From positions 3,286,001-3,350,000 of the forward strand of contig VRMN01000001.1 in assembly GCA_008690995.1 (NCBI GenBank): a stretch of DNA of 64,000 nucleotides. The letters run 5' to 3'. Made by a program: the position numbers and the translations under genes. The notes beneath the pieces are model-generated. The model was not told the origin of the DNA. It worked only from the letters and a program-made list of their open reading frames with translations, and ran no database searches. How positions within the stretch are numbered: position 1 is the stretch's first letter; each line of letters opens with the position of its first letter. The stretch comes from Porphyridium purpureum (lineage: Eukaryota; Rhodophyta; Bangiophyceae; Porphyridiales; Porphyridiaceae). Shown here piece after piece: positions 28,972 through 39,700 of the stretch.

Positions 28972-29844
28972 ATGGCGGCGCGGTGTACATTCTGTCCGGT
29001 ACCTTTGCCGCGACTGCCATGCAAATATGCCGGAGCTAGGCCCATGCTATCATCGCGCCAACCCAGTCCGGTCTGCGCTTCTCAAACGGTACGCCTGTGC
29101 TCCAAGGCGGTGTCCGCAGAATGGTATGCTTCGCAGCTTGGCGCGATTGCCGCTGGCGAGCAGGCGAGGGCGGTCTCGGAGAACTGTGCGAGAGGGCTAG
29201 AAGAGGTGATTACACAGTGTTTCCCACTATACGATGGCCATCGCGGGCTCGTCTCCTCCAATGCCTTCATGGGTTGCTTGTTTTTGTGTGGCCCCGGGTG
29301 GACGGGCAAAGTTGGGCTGGCCGCCGCTCGACGATTAGCGGCGCGCGGAGTCGCGGTCGCGGTCGTCGCGATGGGAGCAGAGACCAGTGAAGAATGTGGC
29401 GTTGATGTGCTTGACTTTTTCCCTCGTACATTTGCTCAGTACTACGACGTTGTCGTGGATTGCGTTTTAGGCGCAGAGGCGGGTTGCTCGTCGCAAGCAA
29501 CTTCCGGTGTAGAAATGCAAATAGAGCGATGTCTGGCTGAAACGCGACGCTCCTTTTCACTGGTCACAGTCGACTACGCGCACTGGTGGCAGTCGAATCA
29601 AGGAAGAGAGCGCCAGGGGACTGTCGAAGACGAACAAGGATCCTTGCAGCCCGATGTGCTCATTTCACAGGGGCTCCCTGTTCGAGAGGCTAGCGAAAAG
29701 TTTCGCGGATCATTTCATTTTATCACCGCTCCACACCTTCAAGAGCTGTTGCGTAAAAGCGGTGCCGGTATCGATCACACAGAGCTTCCCAGTTTTCCGC
29801 GCGATCAAAATGCAGTCGTGCTTTCCAGTCGACTGGCGTTGTAA
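28972..29844 (+). CDS. YjeF N-terminal (NAXE/Edc3-like) domain protein with altered active site
   Basis: 290 residues from the ATG at 28972, with an Arg/Ser/Pro-rich basic N-terminus (1-45) that could be an organelle signal. The rest is a YjeF_N Rossmann-like fold: helix YASQLGAIAAGEQ, the strand-loop LFLCGPGWTGKVGLAAARRL (104-122), strand VAVAVVAMG, YYDVVVDCVLGAE, and the late LQPDVLISQGLPV and FHFITAPHLQELL segments. NAD(P)HX epimerases carry GxGNNGGDG in the loop, whereas here it reads GPGWTGKVG, so the catalytic and phosphate-binding residues are changed. It may be a non-epimerase member, as in Edc3-type YjeF_N domains. Confidence 0.65.
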   Translation: MAARCTFCPVPLPRLPCKYAGARPMLSSRQPSPVCASQTVRLCSKAVSAEWYASQLGAIAAGEQARAVSENCARGLEEVITQCFPLYDGHRGLVSSNAFMGCLFLCGPGWTGKVGLAAARRLAARGVAVAVVAMGAETSEECGVDVLDFFPRTFAQYYDVVVDCVLGAEAGCSSQATSGVEMQIERCLAETRRSFSLVTVDYAHWWQSNQGRERQGTVEDEQGSLQPDVLISQGLPVREASEKFRGSFHFITAPHLQELLRKSGAGIDHTELPSFPRDQNAVVLSSRLAL

Positions 29845-30066
29845 CGGAGGGCCAGGCCTTCTGCAGGAATGCGGCAGGACGGGTTCAGCAAATTGTGGCT
29901 GCGGTCATACTGTGACCTTGATGGACGCTGCACCTCTTCCAAAGCAGCAAACTCGGAACCTTTTGCCGCACGCCGCTGCTCGGCACACGATATGCGCAGA
30001 ACAGAGCAATGTATAGAAGTGAAAAAAAAAACAAAAACAAAATTGAACCCACAGCGCTCGGCCAAA

Positions 30067-31116
30067 TCATATTCTTTGCGAAGCGCCGACCTTCTCTTGG
30101 AGCAAGTAGTCGACGAGAGAGCACTCTGGCGCGCTACTCCAAGACTGAGGGGTTGAGGACAAGAATGTGACACGTCCGCTGCCCTTCTTTCCTTGCGGGC
30201 GTGTGAATGAGTGCACAAAGTAGTACTGCGCGAGACCATGCAACAGCATCCGCTCATAAGAGCTTTCCATTTCCACTGGTGTGCGTAAGTTTGGAATGAG
30301 AGCGACTTCGCTCACGAGACCTTCCAGTTTGCGCAGGCTCGATTCACACGACTCGACTTTGGACAGCATCACGCCTTGCGCCTTGCGACTGACCTTGGCG
30401 AAACGATACGGAGCCGTTTCCGCGCAGCCCGTTGAGTGCTCCGAGTTCGTGTTCTGCTTCCCTCGTGCGTTCTGGGTGCACCTGGTCGTTCTCGGCTGGA
30501 GCTCGGAAAGGAATTGCTCTTGTTCCTCCTCAGTGACGTTTAGAAATGGCGCAAAGGAAGTGCTCGCTGTTTGCGAATCGTGCAAGTCGTTGAACACAGA
30601 CGTGTACGAAACGGCGAAAATCTGCCGCAGTTCGGCCGGGTCGTAGAGGTCAAGCGAGTCGCCACGTTCATGGCGCACTCGAAGGGCGCATTTCTGAAGG
30701 TACATATCGTTCAGGGCACGTCGCATGCGGCGGCTAACTGCCGGGCGGCGTTTCTCGGTCTTTTTCGACGCCGAGCTTGGCGGGGTCGAGCTGCCGACCG
30801 CCGCCGAGTTTCCGCCCGAAACTGCCACTGCTGAGCCTGACACGGCTGGTGGACCGAAGAAGCCGGCCTTCAAGCCATGACTCTGGTTTCCAACGCCCAA
30901 GCTCTGCGTGGACGACGGGAGCCCTCGGTACTGTTCCTCGCTTTTCCGGCGCCTTGGTGCGGCGCCATCGACGGAGCATCTGCGTCTGCGCTCCCGCTCG
31001 GCCGCCACTTTCATCAACGCCGGCGAGAGCGCATGGTCCTGGTCGACGTGCTCGCCCGAGCCCAGATGCGCGCGGCTGTAGCCCATGGCCACATGGTACT
31101 CGTGAGCAAACGACAT
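30067..31116 (-). CDS. R3H-domain protein with R3H-associated region (R3HDM4-like)
   Basis: 349 residues from the ATG at 31116. Residues 1-120 are disordered, Ser/Arg-rich. A conserved block SRRMRRALNDMYLQKCALRV (about 128-147), followed by LNVTEEEQEQFLSEL, resembles the R3H-associated N-terminal domain. The C-terminal part has ALIPNLRTPVEMESSYERML, LHGLAQYYFVHSFTR and GRVTFLSS, matching the helix-strand order of an R3H-type single-strand nucleic-acid-binding domain. The typical RxxxH spacing appears as R-MLLH. Such proteins are poorly characterised RNA- or DNA-binding factors. No catalytic motif is seen. Confidence 0.55.
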   Translation of the reverse strand: MSFAHEYHVAMGYSRAHLGSGEHVDQDHALSPALMKVAAERERRRRCSVDGAAPRRRKSEEQYRGLPSSTQSLGVGNQSHGLKAGFFGPPAVSGSAVAVSGGNSAAVGSSTPPSSASKKTEKRRPAVSRRMRRALNDMYLQKCALRVRHERGDSLDLYDPAELRQIFAVSYTSVFNDLHDSQTASTSFAPFLNVTEEEQEQFLSELQPRTTRCTQNARGKQNTNSEHSTGCAETAPYRFAKVSRKAQGVMLSKVESCESSLRKLEGLVSEVALIPNLRTPVEMESSYERMLLHGLAQYYFVHSFTRPQGKKGSGRVTFLSSTPQSWSSAPECSLVDYLLQEKVGASQRI

Positions 31117-32996
31117 GAGCGCGGAGCACACCCAGCCCGCCTTTGGCCGGGCGCAATCTTCGTGGAAGTGGCTTAGAACGACGTCTCTACACTGAGATGG
31201 CGAAGAGCGCTTTCAAGCTTGACCGGTCCTTCACCCTTTGCCCGTGAGGAGTCGTGGGAGTATCCGAGGCTGCAGCGCACACATGGCTACTTCAACATCT
31301 TGAGCTCCTTGCGCACGGCTCAGGAAGGCGGTACAGTTCCACCCACGCGGGCATGAGCGTTACTTGGGCTCTATGCAAACGCGTTGATTTTGTGGAGCGC
31401 GTTTTGTGTGTTACGGTTCCGTGTCCTGCTCATGTACAGCTAGGCAGCAGCCAGAGCGGGGCGCGCGCGCATCGAATCTCAGATCTTTTGTTCTGAAACG
31501 AACGAGAAAAATGAGCATCGCAGCGTCACTCCTATGAAAACACAGCTGCGGTGTGATAAACGCGACGCATGCGGCAAGTTGATACTAAAACGAACGCGTT
31601 TGCATATGGGATTGAAAGGGAGTAGTGTACAGTGAACCGGTAACATGTAACCGGTTTAAACGGTTGAATCCACACGCAGTCGCAACAGTTGCCGGCTGCT
31701 GTGGCGAAGGAAAGGTTTGCAGGGGTGAAGAATGGCAGGGGTTGCTGAAGCCACCGTTCGTCAAAAACATCCGGTTCGACAAGTGGTGACAGAGTTGAAG
31801 CTGTCTCATCACCGCCGGGAAAAATGTAGGTAGGTTGTGAAGTATGATGTCATACCACTGCACCAGACCGTGCTCCTGTGTCGAAAGCGTCTACTCTCTC
31901 GCTCCTTCCTCTCCATGCCCAACGGCATCACCTGCTTGACGGCGATCTGTGCGGGATCAAATGCGTCCACGAGTGGCAAGACCGACGCAAGGCACGCCCA
32001 ACTGACTCCATCTGACGCAGACCTCACGCATCCCGAACTACACGAGACGCACAGTCCAAGCCATCTCCATCGACCACCACGATAAGCAGCACTATCCAAA
32101 CCGCTCCGCGAAAGGACTGAGAATGAAATTACTGCTTCGCACACCACCATCCCGAGACGGAGCACGTGAGCCGCAATTCGTGGATCCCGTAACTCAACGC
32201 CTTGCCGATGACAGTTCGCTCGTTCGAGCCGCAGAGACGCCTCTCATGAAGACAGACATTGCAGAAGGTGCTGATCTGAATTGCGTGATGCTCGCATTCA
32301 GGTTCCAGACTGATGTCGGCTCCGAAGCCTGTTCTGTGCCATATTGCGGTTCGACATGATTCCCATGACCGGAATATCTACTTGACGTGACGGAAAACAG
32401 GCAAGCCCGGAATGGTCGGCGTCCGGGACGGCGTCCCATCCTGGAGGTCTTTTTATGACAAGGGCCATGCCGCGTTCTCTGGTCCCCTCAGCACCTGCTC
32501 TTGGATGATAAAGAAGAAGAATCTGCCGCACGAATTTCTATACAAGACCTTGAAAGAGAACCTGCAAAGATTCGTCACACAGATTTTCGCCCCTCGCATC
32601 TGAAGCAATGAGAAGCGTCCGACGCGTTACTCGCAGCTCTCTGTATCAGGCACGAATGTCCTTTTCCCGGTCCACAACCTAGTCAACGGAATAGACCGTA
32701 CATGGTTCCAGGCTTGCAACCGCTGGTCTCTCACCCGGCAGGACAAAGTTAAAAGAGCCTGTACTAGACCACGATGTGATACATGTGCCCAGACGTTAGC
32801 TCGTAGCCAGAAGGAACGTTCACGGTATCGCAGTCGCGGAAGAGCCGGGTTTTTCGAGGGCACGTGTAGCTGGTTTCATCGTCCTTTTCGACGTCTTCAA
32901 CGTGTGCCACGCGTCGATGCTGTCACGACGGCGCGAGATCTTTTTTGAGTGTGAATGCTGAGCTTTGTCGCAAGGATACGTAGACAGTTGCGGAGA
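31117..32996. other. Gene-poor region with TGTACAG/AACCG sites and short coding-like fragments
   Basis: 1.9 kb without a gene I can support. TGTACAG occurs at 31433-31439 and 31626-31632, the latter followed at once by AACCGG (31635), AACCGGTTT (31649) and CGGTT (31661). From about 32230 to 32940 short + strand stretches look protein-like in changing frames, including a Cys/Arg-rich stretch near 32690-32940, but none forms a complete gene. This may be a decayed locus or a non-coding transcript. Confidence 0.3.
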
Positions 32997-33725
32997 ATGG
33001 AATCTACGGGAAAGCGCACCGCGCGCTCCGCACGGGAAAGTGTAAAGAGCCCGCTGAAACGAGGCTCGGCGTCCAGAGTGAATGAGACATCCCGTGCGAA
33101 ACGGCCAAGACAAGCATTCGCAAACCCAAGTACGGAAGGAGTGCCTGGACATACACTACGTGATGCCAATGGCGGCATTGTCTTTGATGATGTTCCTGAA
33201 TTTCGGCCGCGACTGACACCTGAGCAAATGATCCGAAGGGGTGTGTTCGGTGGCTGTTATTTCCACCCTCGAGGTGGCAAGCCAGGTATTCTGTACCGTG
33301 GAGCACAAGGAATTCCAGGAGTCACTCATGAAGAGTTCCCGGCGGAATGGTTTCAAGGACTCAATCCCAACATGTACCGCAATCGCAGGTATGACAGCGC
33401 GCTAAATAAGTACGGCGTGAGCTCCGGACAGGACCAGGCTGAATGGGAGCGTAAAGGCTGGATTAGACCGCAAGATCCTCGCGGATGGTTTCAGTGGTAC
33501 TGCCGCTTTTTCCTTGGTCGGCGCTCGGAGGACGACGACCGACAAATAAGCCGCTGGAAGGGCGTGGCAGGGCCCAAGGGTAGGTGGAAGCGCGCACTTT
33601 TGAACAAGATCACGAGAGCCGGAGTACAGCACGATAATGAATCCGTGAGTCCGGTGATCAGACAGACTCTGCTGCACTGGGCGTTCGAGGTTTCAGAAAA
33701 GGACCTTCAGAGACATAAACTCTGA
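32997..33725 (+). CDS. Conserved protein of unknown function (GVFGG / DPRGWFQWYCRFF family)
   Basis: 242 residues from the ATG at 32997; an ATG at 32955 would add 14 residues. The basic N-terminus (1-50, Lys/Arg/Ser) could be nuclear or organellar targeting. The core is strikingly motif-rich: RPRLTPEQMIRRGVFGGCYF, EEFPAEWF, LNKYGVSSGQ, WERKGWIRPQDPRGWFQWYC and FFLGRRSEDDDRQISRW. I recall proteins with this pattern from fungi, algae and some bacteria, annotated as hypothetical; I know of no assigned reaction. The many invariant Trp, Arg and Asp residues suggest a ligand-binding or enzymatic role. Confidence 0.75.
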   Translation: MESTGKRTARSARESVKSPLKRGSASRVNETSRAKRPRQAFANPSTEGVPGHTLRDANGGIVFDDVPEFRPRLTPEQMIRRGVFGGCYFHPRGGKPGILYRGAQGIPGVTHEEFPAEWFQGLNPNMYRNRRYDSALNKYGVSSGQDQAEWERKGWIRPQDPRGWFQWYCRFFLGRRSEDDDRQISRWKGVAGPKGRWKRALLNKITRAGVQHDNESVSPVIRQTLLHWAFEVSEKDLQRHKL

Positions 33726-34245
33726 CGGCTGTCGCCACTATACACCGTTTTGCGACATCCGCACGAAGGCCACTCAACGCACCCTACCAGCGCTACACGA
33801 AACCGGGTTTAATCCGTACCGTCTGCAGATACGCATTAAACCTGTCGAAGGGAAAGCTGCGCGCGTGGCTTCAACTTTCGCGCTGGGTCACGTTTTAGAC
33901 TGCTCGTAAACAATGACAATGGCGCAGTCCATCGTGCAAACAAGATTGCCACTTTTCGGGTTGGCGAACTCTCACAGTGTCGTACGCACGAGAGGGTGAT
34001 TCTTCCGAGAGCCGCCAAGCACGTTCCTGCTCGAGATACAAGCTGCATGACTGACAGTCGAATGTTTTGTTTCGCAGTACCATGGTAAAAGAACGGGAGA
34101 CGCTCTCGGGCGCCAATACATTTCCATTTGTTTGCGGAGCGTGAGGGGAAGAGTATTGGCACGTGTGTTTGAAGTAGGCGGCGGCGCGGGAGAACTCAAA
34201 CACACTTTCGCGAAAGGGGCTATCGTTGCCCTGGCGGTGGATGCA
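33726..34245 (+). promoter_or_regulatory. Spacer upstream of the glutamine-synthetase-like gene
   Basis: 520 bases with no gene. The right part is open in the frame of the glutamine-synthetase-like gene (from about 34132) but without an ATG. An AAACCGGGTTTAA element lies near 33800. No microsatellite leader is visible. Confidence 0.3.
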
Positions 34246-35830
34246 ATGCAGCGATTTACCATCTACGAGGATGTTTTCATTCGGGTGTGCTGGACCGATT
34301 ACAGTGGGCTGCAGCGTGCGCGCGTCGTGTCGGCGCGCCAACTGCTTCAGTCGATGCCCGCACGAGCGACGATCATGAATAATGGCATTCGCTTGTACGA
34401 GCAGAAAGACTATGACGCTGTCGATGGACTTTCCTCGGTCGGAAAATACGGAATCGGTATCACAGAAGCCTGCCTGGTGCTCATGCCGACCGCCGATTGC
34501 TTCCCCAAGAATTGTGCGCTGGGATCGACGCGAGAGGTGCGCATTTTCCCGGACTGGAAAAAGCTCAAGGCTTTCGAACTCAACGTGCCGCTTCCCTTCC
34601 TGGGCCAGTCGAAGGAGCAGAGCTTCTGCTATGTCCCCTCGTTTCTCAGGCAGAATGATGGCTCGGACTGGCCTTTTTGCCCCCGCACGATCCTGCACAA
34701 AACATTGAACAAGTTCCGCGAACAGACCGGTGGCCTCGAGGTCATGATAGGCATGGAGTATGAGTTCGTGCTGGTCGACGCGCAAACCAAGGCGCCCATT
34801 GCGGGCGATCAGACATACAGCAGCCTACTCAAGTATGATCGCATAGCGCCTTTTCTGGAACGCCTCGAGCGCGTGCTGCACAGTGTGGGCGTGCACACCG
34901 AGCAAATCCATGGCGAGTCGGCGCCCGGCCAGTTTGAACTTCCCGTAAGATTTAAGGCAGCTTCAGACACGGCCGATGATGTTGGGCTCGTGCGGCAGAT
35001 CATTCATGTCCTTGCACAGTTGTACGGCATGGAAGCAAGTTTCTGTCCAAAGCTGAAATCGTCCGCGCCTGGCTCGGGCTTTCATTGCCACTTTAGTCTT
35101 TGGAGAGAGGAAGGCGCGCCGGTGCAGGCAGAATCGGCAGATTCGGGCACCGCCTGCGACAGACACTACCCTGGCGAGTTCCAAAGCAAACGTGTTTATG
35201 ACGGCTGCTGAAGGCGAGCACCTGGCTCGATCCGAGCTGACTGAAATTGGGGCCGCATTTTTAGCTGGCATTTTCCACCGACTGCCTGAAATTATGCTGA
35301 TCACATCCGCATCTCCGCTCAGTTTCCAGCGTGTGCAGCCAGGCACCTGGACTGGTGCGTACATGGTTTGGGGGTATGAGAACCGCGAGTGCCCACTGAG
35401 AGTTCTGCGGCTCGGTCAGAATTTTGAACTGAAGGTCATGGATTCAAGTGCAAATACACACCTTGCCTTCGCGGCGATCGTTGCGGCCGGCCTCCAGGGC
35501 ATTCTGAATCGTGAAGTTCTGCCTGAAGCCACGGACGGAGACCCGCATCAGATTTACATCAGTCAAGTCAAGGCCCAGAAGGCATCGAAAGGAGCCAGTG
35601 GCGAGCCTTCAGAACCTCCACCAGTCCTGGTCAAGCGACTGCCCCAAACGCTCGACGAGCTGCTCGCCGGGGCCGGTGGCTTTCCGTGTTTGTCCCAGGC
35701 ATTTGGACAAGAAGTTGTGGATACAATTGTGGCCACGCGCACAATGGAGAACCAAATGGCCAGAGAGTCTGTCATGAAGCACAGCTCGGACTGGGAATCG
35801 CTTTTCGACGCCTATCGTTTCCGCTACTGA
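34246..35830 (+). CDS. Glutamine-synthetase-family protein of NodGS/FluG type, frameshifted
   Basis: Starts at the ATG 34246 (MQRFTIYEDVFIRVCWTDYS). The N-terminal beta-grasp (IRVCWTDYSGLQRARVVSA) and the catalytic GS domain are clear: GMEYEFVLVD, the HGESAPGQFELP metal-binding motif, GSGFHCHFSL, then IGAAFLAGIFHRLPEIMLIT, QPGTWTGAYMVWGYENRECP and ANTHLAFAAIVAAGLQGI. Where canonical enzymes have RxExR near the end, this has NFELKVMD, like the GS domain of plant NodGS and fungal FluG. True glutamine synthesis is therefore doubtful and gamma-glutamyl ligation of another amine is possible. The frame shifts by one base at about 35.14-35.19 kb, where the first frame ends at 35211 and the second continues to 35830. 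This is either a sequence error or an inactivating change. No intron fits. Confidence 0.75.
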
Positions 35831-36030
35831 AAAGAATCTACCGTCCGAGAATCGGAGCGAAACACAATCGTGGAAAAAAAAAACACCTGTATAGCTACGC
35901 TGTCGGCGAATCTTTGAAACATAAATGCAATGTTCGTTGAACCTGGAGCCGAAGAAACAGGCGAGCGACGACCTCCAGCACTTCTGAAAGCCATGGCGTC
36001 CGCACACCATATTCCGGCTCGGTCATCTCC

Positions 36031-36480
36031 ATGCATACCGCCACTTCGGAGCTCATCAGAGGACGCATGTCCATGTCAATCGCGTCGAACGAACCGGGAG
36101 ATGATTCGGCTGGCGCGCCTCAGAAACCGTTCCTGGCTCGCTTTTTCGCTGGCCCAACGATTTGGACGTTTCCGAGACAAGCCGCTTCACCCTTTTGGAA
36201 ACAGCGGAAGGTCAGTTCCTGATCTCTCAGTACCGATCGTCAGGAACATTGTCTCCACTAGCAGATCGCACTGGTTCCCAAGATGCTCGCTCCGTTCTTC
36301 ACGTCGTAATGGATCCTCGACTTCAAGGAAAAGGGAGATTCCACCATTGACGTATGGGACGAAGATAACTTGGTCTCTCATTTCCCAGCTGGCTTGCACG
36401 CTCCCGTCACAAAAATCCGGGGCTCACACTTCGTGTGCCTCGTCGAGTTCGAATTTGGTGCGCGTCAGTCTGGCACTTGA
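36031..36480 (+). pseudogene. Small unidentified gene, reading frame broken twice
   Basis: An ATG at 36031 opens a frame (MHTATSELIRGRMSMSIASN) that looks coding. Protein-like sequence continues to a stop at 36478-36480 but changes frame near 36.16 kb and again near 36.33 kb, with too little room for introns. Pieces include DLDVSETSRFTLLETAEGQF and HAPVTKIRGSHFVCLVEFEF. No family is recognised. Either a young pseudogene or a stretch with base-call errors. The neighbouring glutamine-synthetase-like gene also has one frameshift 0.9 kb to the left. Confidence 0.45.
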
Positions 36481-36765
36481 TCAGCCAAACTGATCGTGTG
36501 ACTCGACCGCCGGCGGTCGCGACCTCACCTGACCCGTTTCGGCCGGCTTCGCTTTGTACAGTTTCGCGCTGGGAGCCGCAGCATTTCAGTTTGACCTTGT
36601 CTCTCGCCGTCGAGACTGCGCCAACGCTTGGGCGGCCGATCAGACGCTCCTTTTCGTTGAAGATTGAGGCCAGGACAGAGAGCCTCATGTGTGCGTCGGG
36701 GACGTTGAGGCGGTGTCGAGTAGACTCAGGTAGCCAACCGGCTCCTGGTGGTGGAGGCCAAGGCA
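36481..36765 (+). promoter_or_regulatory. DIS3L2 promoter/leader
   Basis: 285 bases before the DIS3L2 ATG. TGTACAG occurs at 36555-36561 in the sense direction, about 205 bp upstream of the ATG. The DIS3L2 frame is open for a few codons above the ATG but without conservation. Confidence 0.35.
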
Positions 36766-39700
36766 ATGAATAAGCGGAGGCGTAGTCCGGGTCCCACAGT
36801 TTGGACAGTGGAAACTGGCGGTGTTCGAGTGTACCGGACGTGGCGGTATCGCGTCAGACGCAGCGCGTCTACCCAGAGGAGTTGCGTTGATCTCAGTTCG
36901 CAAGCATGCGCGGGAGTCAACGCTGCCCCAAAGCTGCGAGACGCTGTGTGCCAAACAGAGCCACATCGTGAAACAGAATTCAAGTCGCGCCCGGTGTGTG
37001 CGACCTGTGAGACACTCTGTGTGATGTGTCTTGCGAATGAGCGCTCGGTCGCGGCAGCATCGAGCGTAGCGGCATCTCGTGGACCTGTGAACGGTTCGGC
37101 CACGGGAGTTGCACGTGCTGGAGCCGGGGCTGCAGGAAAGAAAGTGAAGCAACCGACCTTGAGGAAGCCCGCCTCAGACGAGAATCATGACGAAGTCGTT
37201 TCTGCAACCCAGACGTCGACCGAAATAGAGGCCAAAGCACAGAGCGAGAGCTTCATGTTCAACTTTCCAGACACGCAACCTCCGTCTTCCTTGTCTTTGC
37301 GAGAGGGGACTCAGACAAAGAAGCCCAAAAACTCTGTTACACCAGGTGAAGCAGGCGAGCCATTGACACGCATCGAGTTCTCAGGCAAAGGGAAGACGAG
37401 TAAGAGGAAGACAGCGAAGATGCAAGAAAAGAAGAACACGCCTTCATCACCCGTGAGGTCGGATGCAGAAGTTCTGGAACGCACGGCCTCTGATGGTGAC
37501 ATTATGGGTTCAGAAATAGCAAGCATCACAGCAAATGTGGAATCGCTTGCGCTGGAGGAAGTAGAACTAGTGCAGGCAGAGCCTGCTTTATCGAAACGAT
37601 CCGGGAAGGGTCGCAAGAAGCGCGAGCCTGTGCAACTTGAGAGCAGGAAGGTCCAGGCGCCGGTGAAGCAGTCCGACGAACAACGAAAGGTCCAAAATGA
37701 AATCACAAATACCGCAGCCTCGAAAATCGAAACAACGCTTGCGAAAGTCATGAAAAGCAGGTATCGTGCTTACTGGAGCATTACCGAGGTGGACGACCAC
37801 GTAGCACAGAAGAAACTTGTCACCGGCCCCATTCGAATTTTTGGGAGGGTCGGATTTGTCACCGATGCAGAGTCTGGTCGTGATATACGCTTGAACGGAT
37901 GGCAAGCGATGAATCGAGCATTTGATGGCGATGTTGTGGCGGTATTAATTTGCTCCTCAGCAGACGCACCACAGTCGGGTCCTGAGGTCGACGAAGACGA
38001 TTTGGATGAGGATTTAGCGGAATCTTTAGAACAGGTGCACACAGAATCCAACGGGTCTTTTGATGCAGGTGATACTTTGCAGGTGCGCTCGTTGGACAAA
38101 GTTCCTCGCGCACGGCTTTCCGGTAAAGTGGTACGTATCTTACGCGCTGTTGGCCGGCGGCTAGCTATCGGCTCGCTTCGTTCGCGTCAAAACGATGACA
38201 AGAAGCTGCAGGAGGATGACTCCATACTATTCTATCCTATTGAAGCAAGTATGCCGATTGGAGTTGTGCCGATACGATCACTTCCTAAGCAACTTCGACA
38301 GGCACTGCAGAAAAGTGGGCTCGCTGTGCTTTCAAGTCGTTTATTTGCTTGCGTGTACACGAATTGGCGCGAGACGTCGCTACACCCTATCGCAAGATTC
38401 ATGGATGATATGGGACAGGCGGGTGATATACGGACGGAGACACGTGCCATTCTGTTGCGCAATCAGATCGTTGCCCAGCCGTATGATGAGTCCAAGTACG
38501 CGGCAGACCTACCTACTAGTGAAGCTGAGTGGCACATTCCGGAAGATGAAATAAGCCGGCGGCGCGATCTTCGGGGAATCCGAATTTTCTCAATCGACCC
38601 AAAAACTGCGCGTGATTTGGACGACGCCCTCTCAATTGCTCGCTTGCCCAGCGGCCTTTTTGAAGTTGGTATTCATATTGCGGACGTGTCGTACTTTGTG
38701 AAGCCAAATTCACAATTGGACAAGGACGCGGCATTGCGCTCCACCTCGGTCTACCTCGTGCACACAGTTATTCCAATGTTGCCGCGCGTGCTTTGCCAGG
38801 AGCTTTGTAGCCTGAACCCTGCCAAGGACCGCCTGTGTTTCTCTGTCCTTTTGCAAATGGATGCAGAGGGGCGCATTCAGAGTTCATGGTTTGGCCGCAC
38901 TGTGATCCGGTCTTGCGTAAAGCTTGCGTATGAGGAAGCGCAGGACCTGATCGATGGAAAGGTTGACCTGGAATGGGCAGCCGGCGTTTCGATTGACGCT
39001 CCGCACACTCTCAGCGCCATTTCTGAAGACGTGCGTGCACTGAATGAGATTGCAAGGCACATGCGACGCCGCCGCTTTGAGGATGGAAGCGTGTCGTTGC
39101 ATAGTACGGAGCTCAACTTTGCTGTCGATCGGCAAACAGGTCTGCCAACAGGCTTTAAAACATACGTTCGTCGTGAGAGCAACGAGCTCGTCGAAGAGTT
39201 CATGTTGTGCGCGAATCGTGCTGTCGCTACGTTCATCAGCAAGGCGCTGTCAAAGTACGCAATACTTCGACGTCATGAACCACCAAAGCTCGATCTTTTG
39301 GACGAGTTTCACGAGTGGTGTAGGGAGTATCTACAGATTGGCGTTGATCTAGATTCCAGCCTGCACGTACAGCAGTCGCTTGCTATGCTCGAGTGTACTC
39401 TTGCTGAGCGAGACATGGCGCACGTCTTCCAGATCGCTCAGCTTCTGCTCACGAAGCCGATGCAGAATGCACGTTACTTCTGCACGGGTGATCTGAACAA
39501 TCCGGCCTTGTGGGGTCACTATGCTCTTGCCTTTGATCGTTATACACATTTCACGTCGCCGATTCGCAGGTACCCTGACTTAATCGTTCATCGCTTGCTA
39601 CAAATCGCGATCGAGATGCACGGGCCGACTGGTCATGTGGATCCGGCCAAAGCTGCTGGATTCAATCTCGACCTGAAAAAGGTCAAAGGTATCGTTGCGA

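Noticed and set aside
35140-35180. Tiny intron explaining the glutamine-synthetase frameshift
   Set aside because: The only GT...AG pair that restores the frame is about 19 bases, far below known spliceosomal intron sizes.
36187-36766. Minus-strand frames (70 and 119 codons) opposite the broken small gene
   Set aside because: Less protein-like than the + strand pieces. They have no sensible start or leader and overlap the DIS3L2 promoter.
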